Assembly (NCBI GenBank): GCA_007123335.1 | Contig: SKLG01000020.1 | Span: forward strand, 1 to 7,615 | Source of the DNA: Anaerolineae bacterium | GTDB taxonomy: Bacteria > Chloroflexota > Anaerolineae > UBA1429 | Direction: 5' to 3' | DNA length: 7,615 nucleotides | Part shown: piece after piece, positions 1-6,231 of the stretch | Layout of the letters: each line of letters begins with the position of its first letter | How positions within the stretch are numbered: the first letter of the stretch is position 1 | Notes under the pieces: generated by a model | Database searches by the model: none | What the model was told of the DNA's origin: nothing | The model's input: only the letters and a program-made list of their open reading frames with translations | Program-made: the position numbers and the translations under genes

Positions 1-920
1 CAACTTGCGGGCTATGTCTCGTGGGCTTCCTCGATGACCAGATGCCGGTCGGCAGCGGTATCATGCCCGGCCTGGGCGTCCTTGGGACGACCATGGACAT
101 CCAGCAGGTGGTCGAAAAACACGGTGTGACCGAGATTGTCGTGGTGCCCACCGCCCTGTCTCGCCAGAGCCTTCTCGATATCTTTGAGGCATTTGGTAAC
201 TCAGAGGAGGTTAAACTCCGGCTCACTTCCGGCCTCTATGAGTTGGTGACCACGGGTGTTCACGTCAAAGAGTTCGGGAGCGTACCTCTGCTCAGCATCG
301 ATCCGGTTCGACTGACTGGCCTAGACGTGTTCGTCAAGTCCTGTCTGGACTATGCGATTGCGTTTATCTGCCTGATCCTTTTGCTGCCCATCTTGCTCGT
401 GATCGCGATCCTGATCAAGCTTGACAGCCCGGGCCCGGTTCTCTATCGACGGCGCGTATTGGGTCTGAAAGGCAAGCGTCTGGAGGCGCTCAAGTTTCGC
501 ACCATGGTTGTGAACGGTGACGAGATGCTGGCTAAAGCCCCCGAGCTATTGGAGAGCTATCGGCAGAATGCCAAGCTAAAGGATGATCCGCGGGTTACGC
601 GGCTGGGCAAGACGTTACGTAGGACAAGCCTGGACGAGGTGCCTCAGCTATTCAATGTGCTGCGTGGCGAGATGAGCCTCGTTGGGCCCAGGATGATCGC
701 GCCGGACGAGCACGAACGCTATGAAAAGTGGGGCACCAACTTGCTGACGGTCAAGCCCGGCATCACCGGGCTATGGCAAGTAAGCGGTCGCGCCGATATC
801 CCCTATGAGGAACGCGTTGAGCTTGATATGTATTATATCCGTAACTATTCTGTCTGGACTGACATCAAACTTTTATACCGGACCATCGGTGCCGTATTGC
901 GTGGCAAAGGGGCTTACTGA
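1..920 (+). CDS. Polyprenyl-phosphate sugar-1-phosphate transferase, 5'-truncated
   Basis: This is an initiating sugar-phosphate transferase of the WbaP/bacterial sugar transferase family, which moves a sugar-1-phosphate from a UDP-sugar onto undecaprenyl phosphate at the inner membrane. The frame is open to the left edge (first full codon at 3). The GTG at 21 is an internal Val in a VGFLDD motif of the N-terminal Rossmann-like (CoA-binding-like) domain, so the true start lies upstream. Around 330-420 is the conserved FVK...LDY segment and hydrophobic helix ending in DSPGP, followed by KFRTM. The catalytic Asp-Glu pair is in RRTSLDEVPQLFNVLRGEMS (Asp codon 633-635, Glu 636-638), then SLVGPR, KPGITGLWQVSGR and the C-terminal ELDMYYIRNYS. 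The usual VGPRP is VGPRM here. The stop is TGA 918-920, 27 bases before the next gene. The sugar specificity cannot be read from the sequence. Confidence 0.95.
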   Translation, partial: TCGLCLVGFLDDQMPVGSGIMPGLGVLGTTMDIQQVVEKHGVTEIVVVPTALSRQSLLDIFEAFGNSEEVKLRLTSGLYELVTTGVHVKEFGSVPLLSIDPVRLTGLDVFVKSCLDYAIAFICLILLLPILLVIAILIKLDSPGPVLYRRRVLGLKGKRLEALKFRTMVVNGDEMLAKAPELLESYRQNAKLKDDPRVTRLGKTLRRTSLDEVPQLFNVLRGEMSLVGPRMIAPDEHERYEKWGTNLLTVKPGITGLWQVSGRADIPYEERVELDMYYIRNYSVWTDIKLLYRTIGAVLRGKGAY

Positions 921-947
921 ACCCATGGAGCAGGGCAGGAACATCCG

Positions 948-2528
948 ATGACGCAAAATGCTTTTGGCAAGTACGTCAAGGTGGCACTCCGCTGGTGGTG
1001 GCTTTGGATCCTGGGATTGATTATCCCTTCAGCCATCAGCTACCATATGCTCCAGGATCAACCTGAGCTCTATCAGGCGCGGGCGACAGTGATGGTTGGC
1101 TCCTCCATCATTGAGAACGTGCGACCCGATATCGGCATGCTACGTGTGAGCGAGACACTGGCCGGCGTGTATGCTCAGTTGGCCACACGGCCGATCGTCA
1201 CAGAACCTGTCGTCGAACGGCTCGGGCTGCAGATTTCGCCTGCGGCACTTGGCGCTCAGATTAGCACCCGAGTACGACCCGATGTTCAGCTTCTCGAGAT
1301 CATGGTTACCGATATTAATCCGCGTGCTGCGGCCGCGATCGCCAACGCAGTGGCTGACCAGCTTGTGCAGCTCAGTCCCGAAACATCTGAAAGACAGATG
1401 GACCGGGAATTCGGCTTGGCACAACTCCAGGATCTGCGGACCAAGATGGAGGAAACCGAGAGGGACATCGAAGCGCAACAAGAAGCACTGTCGCGAATGA
1501 CCTCGGCGGCGGAGATCAGTGAAGCGCGAGAGAGGGTCGAAGCGCTAAATCGGGTGCGATCCATGTACCAATCTACTTATGCGACGCTTTATTATTCGGT
1601 CAGTAGGGAACAAGCGCCCAATGTGCTGACCGTGCTGGAGCACGCCTCTGAGCCGACGCAGCCTCTTCCCCAGAGGACGTATATGATCGCCGTCATGGCT
1701 GGGCTGGCGGGCCTGGCCTTGTGCGTCCTGGCAGTCATGATGATAGAGTACCTGGACGATCGGCTTATGTGGGAAGGCAAGGGACAAGAGCCCGTCCAGG
1801 GATTGCGTGTGTTCGGGGCGATTCCGCACGTGTCCAGACGTCGGAAGGGCTTGCTTATGCTGGATCATCCAGATTCACGAGAGGCCGAGGAGCTGCGGGC
1901 CATCCGTGCCAACATCCAACTTGCGTTGCGCAACGGGTCATCATCGTCCAAAGTGCTGATGTTCGTCAGTCCCGGTCCACATGATGGAAAGAGCTTTATC
2001 GTCGCCAATGTGGCAGTTTCACTGGCCCTTGCAGGGCTACGGGTGAACCTCATCGATGGCGACCTTCGCAAGGGCGAGCTGCACGCGTTCTTTAACCTCC
2101 CTCGTGGTGAGGGACTATCTGATCTCGTGGTCACCTCTGATGGTGATCTCTCGCCCTTTCTCCGCGAGACTCATGTGCCAGGGCTGTGGCTGCTCTCGCG
2201 CGGGAGCCAGGTTTCCGATCCGGGATCCATCCTGGCATCGTCTCGCTTTGCCGAGATGCTCGACAAACTGCGAAAGGGATGTGACATCGTTCTCTTGGAC
2301 GCTCCGGCAGTCTTGGCCGTCAGCGACGCAGTCCTCATGACCGCCGTCGCCGACCATGTGTTGGCCATTGCTGATGCCCAACTGACCAGTCGGAGAGACC
2401 TATCGCGCATGAAAACCCTCCTGGCAGAACTGGGTGAGGGAAAGCTGAGGGGCATCATCTTTAACAAGGTCAAACTTCGCGAGCATAGCTACTACTATGG
2501 CTATTATGCGGCGAACAGGAAAGTCTAG
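948..2528 (+). CDS. Wzz/Wzc-type chain-length regulator fused to BY-kinase (polysaccharide tyrosine autokinase)
   Basis: A 526-aa inner-membrane protein of the polysaccharide co-polymerase/bacterial tyrosine kinase family, which controls polymer length and export through cycles of autophosphorylation. The Wzz domain has TM1 at about residues 16-32 (RWWWLWILGL) and TM2 at 246-266, preceded by a Pro-rich EPTQPLPQR stretch and followed by IEYLDD. A likely coiled coil spans about 145-205. The cytoplasmic kinase has the E-x2-R-x2-R oligomerisation motif (E314, R317, R320), Walker A PGPHDGKS (342-349, Lys348), Walker A' LIDGDLRK (Asp370, Asp372) and Walker B DIVLLDAP (446-453, Asp451). The C-terminal tyrosine cluster YYYGYY (515-520) is the usual autophosphorylation site. 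The common DLRRP and DTPP are DLRKG and DAPA here, both mild variants. ATG 948 has AGGA at 937-940 with 7-nt spacing. It is co-transcribed with the upstream transferase. The partner phosphatase is not in view. Confidence 0.95.
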   Translation: MTQNAFGKYVKVALRWWWLWILGLIIPSAISYHMLQDQPELYQARATVMVGSSIIENVRPDIGMLRVSETLAGVYAQLATRPIVTEPVVERLGLQISPAALGAQISTRVRPDVQLLEIMVTDINPRAAAAIANAVADQLVQLSPETSERQMDREFGLAQLQDLRTKMEETERDIEAQQEALSRMTSAAEISEARERVEALNRVRSMYQSTYATLYYSVSREQAPNVLTVLEHASEPTQPLPQRTYMIAVMAGLAGLALCVLAVMMIEYLDDRLMWEGKGQEPVQGLRVFGAIPHVSRRRKGLLMLDHPDSREAEELRAIRANIQLALRNGSSSSKVLMFVSPGPHDGKSFIVANVAVSLALAGLRVNLIDGDLRKGELHAFFNLPRGEGLSDLVVTSDGDLSPFLRETHVPGLWLLSRGSQVSDPGSILASSRFAEMLDKLRKGCDIVLLDAPAVLAVSDAVLMTAVADHVLAIADAQLTSRRDLSRMKTLLAELGEGKLRGIIFNKVKLREHSYYYGYYAANRKV

Positions 2529-2529
2529 C

Positions 2530-2616
2530 ATGCCTTTTATGTCGAGGGTTCTTTATCGCCTTAGAAACAACATGGCTTGGCCGCGTGTGGCGGCCAAGCA
2601 AGCGAGGCCCCTATGA
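2530..2616 (+). CDS. Possible 28-aa leader or small ORF before wzx
   Basis: A short frame begins at ATG 2530, one base after the kinase stop (TAG 2526-2528), with AGGAAAG at 2517-2523 as a reasonable Shine-Dalgarno. It runs 28 codons (MPFMSRVLYRLRNN..., basic, no recognisable domain). It ends at TGA 2614-2616, overlapping the flippase ATG 2613 as ATGA. Codons 16-24 run through the perfect hairpin at 2575-2599. A ribosome translating this frame would open the hairpin and arrive at the flippase start, so the inferred role is translational coupling rather than a functional peptide. It could also be a chance frame: at this length no coding statistic is decisive, and AGA/AGG codons are used freely. 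Confidence 0.35.
   Translation: MPFMSRVLYRLRNNMAWPRVAAKQARPL
2575..2599 (+). promoter_or_regulatory. Perfect 10-bp GC-rich hairpin just upstream of wzx
   Basis: Left arm GCTTGGCCGC (2575-2584), 5-nt loop GTGTG, right arm GCGGCCAAGC (2590-2599), with no mismatch. It ends 13 bases before the flippase ATG and 4 bases before its GAGG ribosome-binding site. No T-run follows (the next bases are AAGCGAGG), so it is not a canonical intrinsic terminator. More likely it is an mRNA structure that limits access to the wzx ribosome-binding site or stabilises the downstream transcript. The sequence shows the inverted repeat; the function is inferred. Confidence 0.6.
2604..2607 (+). promoter_or_regulatory. 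Ribosome-binding site deciding the wzx start
   Basis: GAGG lies 5 nt before ATG 2613. It favours this start over the in-frame TTG at 2577, which sits inside the left hairpin arm and has no purine-rich sequence at a suitable distance. Confidence 0.55.
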
Positions 2617-4112
2617 CCAAGCCTGCTGCGGCGGCGATGACCTCCACAACGTCGACGGACGAACCGCGTCCTAACTCGAGCGCCATCGTGGCCCGCAATA
2701 CCGCCGCTGGTCTGGCAGCTCGGGTGGGGCTTAAAATACTGGGGCTGGCGTTCAATGTGTTCGTGGTGCGCAGTCTTGGCGCCGCCCATTTTGGGCAATA
2801 CTCGGCTGTCATTGCCTATGTCGGGCTTTTTTCCGTCTTTGGCGACCTCGGCGTGGTTTCCTATGCGACCCGGGAGATATCCGAACAGCCATTACGCGTG
2901 CGTGAGCTCGTACCAGATATGATCGCCATGCGTCTCCTGGTCTCGCTGATCATCATTGTGGCGGCGCCGCTCTCGGCTTATTGGCTTGGTCGAGAGCTCA
3001 CCTTGGTGAAGGGTGTTGCCCTGGCCAGCTTGGGTCTGCTGGTGTATGGCGTGCAGGGGCCCCTCCATAGCGCATTGACGGCTCGTGAGCGACTGGACAG
3101 CCTGGCGGCCTTTTCGGTGGTCAGTCAGTTGTCCTTTTGGACGCTGGCCATCTTGCTCCTTGTGCTGGGTGGGGGCTACATTGGGCTTATCGTTGCGTCA
3201 TTGGCAGGGGCGGCTGTTGACACGTTGTTGTCGGGACGCATGATATGGAAGATGCGTGTGCTCACGGGCTCAAGGATAGGTATTCAGCGCTGGTCGAGCC
3301 TGTTTCTTGGTTCGTTACCATTTGCTGTGAGCGCGATATCTTTTTCCATTGTCCAACGCTTTAGCCAGGCTTTTATGGCATTTCATGTGGCTGATTCTCA
3401 GCTCGGATTCTATGGGGCAGCGTACAGTTTGATCGCGATGATTATGTTTTTCCCCCAAAGCTTTTCTATGGCTCTTTATCCAACCCTTATCCGTGAGCTG
3501 TATATGGAATCGTCAATAAGCGCTACAATGATCAGGCGCTCAACAGTATACCTTGTCACGATGGCCGTTCCTTTCGCTGTTGGCGGCGCGCTACTCGCTG
3601 ATCGAGCAATTCTACAAATCTATGGACCCGAATTCATAGAGTCGGCCATTGTCTTTCGTTATCTTATGTTATCTATTCCTGCGATGTTTATTCTAGAACT
3701 TCTAGGTCGTGTTTCCGCTGCGCTGCATTTGGAGAGGTCGGCTGCCAAGATCAACGTGATCAGTGCTTCGCTGACGGTGCTCCTCAGCGTATGGCTGATA
3801 CCCAGGCTCGGCATTGTAGGTGGCGCGATTGCCCTGTTTGCTTCGGAGATGTTGAGGTTGGCATGGCTCTGGTGGCTTATTGGCACGGTTCGCCTTTTGG
3901 CGGACTGGTGGATCCTCATCAGGATTGCGGGGGCGGCGGCCATCATGGGCGTCGGTGTCTGGGCTATCAGGGACATTCCCCTGCCATTCCTTGTCCTGAT
4001 TGGCGCTGGCCTTTATGGCTTGGCTGTGCTGGGTCTACAGATCGTGAGCGTGCGCGAACTGGTCCATCTACGGCATATCCTGCTCCGCCAGACAGAGTCT
4101 TTGGCATCATGA
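2613..4112 (+). CDS. wzx: Wzx-type polysaccharide flippase (MOP superfamily, RfbX/COG2244-like)
   Basis: A 499-aa multi-pass membrane protein that would translocate the undecaprenyl-diphosphate-linked repeat unit across the inner membrane. After a polar Ser/Thr/Pro-rich tail (residues 1-25) comes the family's typical start: NTAAGLAARVGLKILGLAFN (TM1, about 29-52), then RSLGAAHFGQYS and TM2 with the FGDLGVVSYATRE signature (about 60-88). Further hydrophobic helices run to the C-terminus, for 12 or more in total, ending in a short basic tail. Length and helix spacing fit Wzx. ATG 2613 was chosen because of GAGG 5 nt upstream; the TTG at 2577 would add 12 residues. The middle of the gene (3301-3720) is clearly poorer in GC than its flanks. 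Substrate specificity cannot be inferred. MurJ is unlikely given the EPS context and the FGDLG-type N-terminus. Confidence 0.92.
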   Translation: MTKPAAAAMTSTTSTDEPRPNSSAIVARNTAAGLAARVGLKILGLAFNVFVVRSLGAAHFGQYSAVIAYVGLFSVFGDLGVVSYATREISEQPLRVRELVPDMIAMRLLVSLIIIVAAPLSAYWLGRELTLVKGVALASLGLLVYGVQGPLHSALTARERLDSLAAFSVVSQLSFWTLAILLLVLGGGYIGLIVASLAGAAVDTLLSGRMIWKMRVLTGSRIGIQRWSSLFLGSLPFAVSAISFSIVQRFSQAFMAFHVADSQLGFYGAAYSLIAMIMFFPQSFSMALYPTLIRELYMESSISATMIRRSTVYLVTMAVPFAVGGALLADRAILQIYGPEFIESAIVFRYLMLSIPAMFILELLGRVSAALHLERSAAKINVISASLTVLLSVWLIPRLGIVGGAIALFASEMLRLAWLWWLIGTVRLLADWWILIRIAGAAAIMGVGVWAIRDIPLPFLVLIGAGLYGLAVLGLQIVSVRELVHLRHILLRQTESLAS

Positions 4113-4177
4113 ACTGATCACTTGCCAGATCGAGCGGGGAGTGGCGTTGGCTATGTTCTTAGAATCGGGGAAAGACG

Positions 4178-6052
4178 ATGAGTGGATTGATCGGTCTGAT
4201 CAACTTTCCAGCCAATCTCTTGGATGGGTGCAAGACCCGGATAGGAGATCGTCTGCGCCGGTTTCCCTGGAACACCTGGGATTGGTGGACGGCGCAGGAC
4301 CACAGGAGCGGCCTCGGTCGCGTGGATATTGGCGTTTTCAACCCCCAGCCGCAGCCCGCAATAGATTTGGATAGCCAGATCGTAGCGCTCTTGTCGGGCG
4401 AGCTGTATCGAACGGAAGACTTGCGCAACGAGCTGGAGCAGCGAGGGTACATGCTTGAGCGGGGAGATGACCCGGAACTTGCGCTGTACGCATACCTGGC
4501 ATACGGGCGCGAGTTCGTGTCACAGCTGGAGGGCGTCTTTCACCTAGCCATCTTCGACCAACGTGTGGGCAGTCTGTTGATCGCCAATGATCGTTTTGGG
4601 TTGCGGCCTCTGTACTGGGCCCACTATGGTGGCAAGTTTGTGTTCGGTCCAGAGGTCAAGATCATACTGGAAGACCCGGCCTTTGAAAAGACGCTCAACA
4701 TCGTGGCCGTAGCCGAGTACATGCGCTTCCAGCAATTGCTCGGAGACAAGACCTTCTTTGAAGGCATCTCCCTGCTGCCAGGAGCCTCGGTTCTGACGTA
4801 TGACCTATCTGTAGACAGGGTAGAGATCCAACCTTATTGGACCTTTGCCGATATACCAGAGTGTCGGCAGGGCATCGACTACGAGGAGGCGGTGCGCGAG
4901 GCGGTGAGGCTCTTTCAGGCCGCCGTGGACCGGCTGTCGTCGGGTGGCCAGCGGGTCGGCCTCTACCTCTCCGGCGGGCTGGATTCACGACTGATCGCAG
5001 GCTGCCTAGCCAAAAAACAGCAGGCCTTTGACACCATCACGTATGGCCAGGCAGGCTCCATCGATGTCGTTTTGGCAAAGCGGATCGCTAAAGCGATCGG
5101 CAGTATGCATCACTGGCACGAGTTCAGGAATGGTGAATGGATCCTGGATCATGTTGATCTCCACTTAGATCTGACTGAGGGATACCATAGCTGGATTCAC
5201 AGCCACGGGATGTCGACGTTAGAGGAGGCGCGCTTCTGGCTCCGCGTGAACCTTACAGGGCTGAATGTAGATACCCTGATCGGTCCTTACTTAAGTTCAA
5301 CTGACATTGCTGATGCCAGTGATTACCTCGCTTTCAACTGCTCTCTGTTCCACTTCTGCAATCAGAATTACACGTGGCCCGGCCTGACGGAAGCCGAGGA
5401 GAGGCTTCTCTACACAACCCGATATGCGATTCAGAGCCAGGGCTTGGCTTTTGAGTCGCTCCGCGCCGAGATGAGCAGATGCGCGGCCCAGCGACCTGAG
5501 GTTCGATGGGAGGAATTCAAGATCGTACACCACAATCGGCGCATGACCCAGAACTATATCGTCTTTAACAGCTCGCACTTTGAGAATCGCTTCCCGGGCT
5601 ATGACTACTCGCTCTTTGACTTTGTGGAAACCTTGCCCGTTGCTATGCGTTCCGATCGCCGTCTTGAGCAGGACATGATCGAGAGAATCGCGCCAGCGCT
5701 TGCCTTGATTCCACGATCACGAGATGGCCTCCTGTTCACCCGGCGCAGAGGACGCCGCATGGTTCACCACATCGTGACGCGGCTGAAGCAGCGGGCGAAT
5801 CGCCACATCGGGCCTATATTCTCGGAAACCCAGTCCCTCTACGCTGACTATGAGGGCTGGCTCAGAAACGAGCTGAGGCCGTGGGCTCAGGAGCTGCTTC
5901 TGGATGGACGCATGGCGAGCCGTGGGATGTTCAGTGAGGACTTTGTCCGCTCTTTGCTGAATCGTCAATTCTCGGGCTGTGAGCTGCATACCATTGGCAA
6001 GATCGCCCCGATCATGACTTTTGAGATGATGATGCGAGCGTTCTTTGACTAG
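4178..6052 (+). CDS. Divergent asparagine-synthetase-like amidotransferase lacking Cys2
   Basis: A 624-aa, presumably cytoplasmic protein with the two-domain plan of AsnB: an N-terminal class II glutaminase (Ntn) domain (about 1-190) and a C-terminal ATP-pyrophosphatase synthetase domain (about 230-620). It begins MSGLIGL where active enzymes begin MCG, so the nucleophilic Cys2 is Ser. The Gln-pocket region is partly kept (GR48VDIG, SGELY 73-77 for NGEIY, GDDPE 96-100), followed by the typical ANDRFGLRPLYW. HRGPD is missing; a Trp-rich WNTWDWW (31-37) is in that area. The PP-loop is intact, SGGLDS 265-270. The GEGSDE motif of E. coli AsnB aligns with GLNVDT (361-366). The C-terminus HTIGKIAPIMTFEMMMRAFF is family-like. 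In LPS/EPS loci such proteins (for example WbpS, WbtH) amidate uronic acids, and that role is inferred here. ATG 4178 follows GGGGAAAG, 65 bases after wzx. Confidence 0.88.
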   Translation: MSGLIGLINFPANLLDGCKTRIGDRLRRFPWNTWDWWTAQDHRSGLGRVDIGVFNPQPQPAIDLDSQIVALLSGELYRTEDLRNELEQRGYMLERGDDPELALYAYLAYGREFVSQLEGVFHLAIFDQRVGSLLIANDRFGLRPLYWAHYGGKFVFGPEVKIILEDPAFEKTLNIVAVAEYMRFQQLLGDKTFFEGISLLPGASVLTYDLSVDRVEIQPYWTFADIPECRQGIDYEEAVREAVRLFQAAVDRLSSGGQRVGLYLSGGLDSRLIAGCLAKKQQAFDTITYGQAGSIDVVLAKRIAKAIGSMHHWHEFRNGEWILDHVDLHLDLTEGYHSWIHSHGMSTLEEARFWLRVNLTGLNVDTLIGPYLSSTDIADASDYLAFNCSLFHFCNQNYTWPGLTEAEERLLYTTRYAIQSQGLAFESLRAEMSRCAAQRPEVRWEEFKIVHHNRRMTQNYIVFNSSHFENRFPGYDYSLFDFVETLPVAMRSDRRLEQDMIERIAPALALIPRSRDGLLFTRRRGRRMVHHIVTRLKQRANRHIGPIFSETQSLYADYEGWLRNELRPWAQELLLDGRMASRGMFSEDFVRSLLNRQFSGCELHTIGKIAPIMTFEMMMRAFFD

Positions 6053-6064
6053 CATGGAACCCAG

Positions 6065-6229
6065 ATGATGAATAGACCACCGCTCGCTCTAGCCGCGATA
6101 AGATCCGCCAAGGCCGTCCTCGGAGACGTGAGACGGATGTACCAAGATGACTATGGCTGTCTAGTTTTCCAGCGTATCCGGGTGCATGCTCTAACGCGCC
6201 TGTTGGCCATGCGTAACGAGGGCAGATGA
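6065..6229 (+). CDS. Small hypothetical protein, 54 aa
   Basis: I do not recognise this frame. It starts ATGATG at 6065, 12 bases after the amidotransferase stop, with GGAA at 6056-6059 spaced 5 nt. It ends at TGA 6227-6229, overlapping the ATG at 6226 as ATGA. The product is basic (about ten Arg), with an amphipathic-looking N-terminal half (LALAAIRSAKAVLGDVRRMY), an acidic DD turn, and a second Arg/Leu-rich stretch. No signal peptide or membrane helix is evident. It fills an otherwise empty 180-base gap exactly and has normal start, stop and ribosome-binding signals, which argues for a real gene. It could also be a relic of a larger deleted gene or a coupling leader. No catalytic or metal-binding motif is visible. 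Confidence 0.5.
   Translation: MMNRPPLALAAIRSAKAVLGDVRRMYQDDYGCLVFQRIRVHALTRLLAMRNEGR
6218..6222 (+). promoter_or_regulatory. Ribosome-binding site for the GT4 gene
   Basis: GAGGG lies 9 nt before ATG 6232 but only 3 nt before ATG 6226. Spacing therefore favours the start that gives MRILFLTHG, the usual N-terminus of this family. The site lies inside the end of the 54-aa ORF, so translation of the two would be coupled. Confidence 0.5.
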
Positions 6230-6231
6230 CC

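Noticed and set aside
21..23. GTG at 21 as the true start of the sugar transferase
   Set aside because: The frame is open to the window edge, and the Val is part of the conserved VGFLDD motif in the middle of the full-length protein.
2575..2599. Intrinsic terminator
   Set aside because: No U-tract follows the stem, and the next gene starts 13 bases later on the same strand in the same pathway.
2577..2612. In-frame TTG at 2577 as the flippase start, giving LAACGG that resembles a lipobox
   Set aside because: The TTG lies in the hairpin arm without a ribosome-binding site, no hydrophobic signal region precedes the Cys, and ATG 2613 has GAGG at good spacing.
4113..4177. Internal promoter between wzx and the amidotransferase gene
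   Set aside because: TTGCCA (4122-4127) and TAGAAT (4159-4164) resemble -35 and -10 boxes, but their spacing is about 31 bases, far from 17.
4141..4374. GTG-started 77-codon + frame overlapping the amidotransferase start
   Set aside because: It lies mostly in another frame of a well-supported gene whose N-terminus matches the family; its product shows no family features.
5717..6055. Long antisense frames (for example 5717-6055, 2171-2473 and 7182-7490 on the - strand)
   Set aside because: They are mirror frames of strong + strand genes, with Arg/Ser-rich low-information products and no ribosome-binding site or family motif.
4178..6229. Lasso-peptide cluster (asparagine-synthetase-like enzyme plus small ORF as precursor)
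   Set aside because: No leader peptidase, no PqqD-like protein, no plausible lasso core in the 54-aa product; the neighbours are clearly EPS genes.
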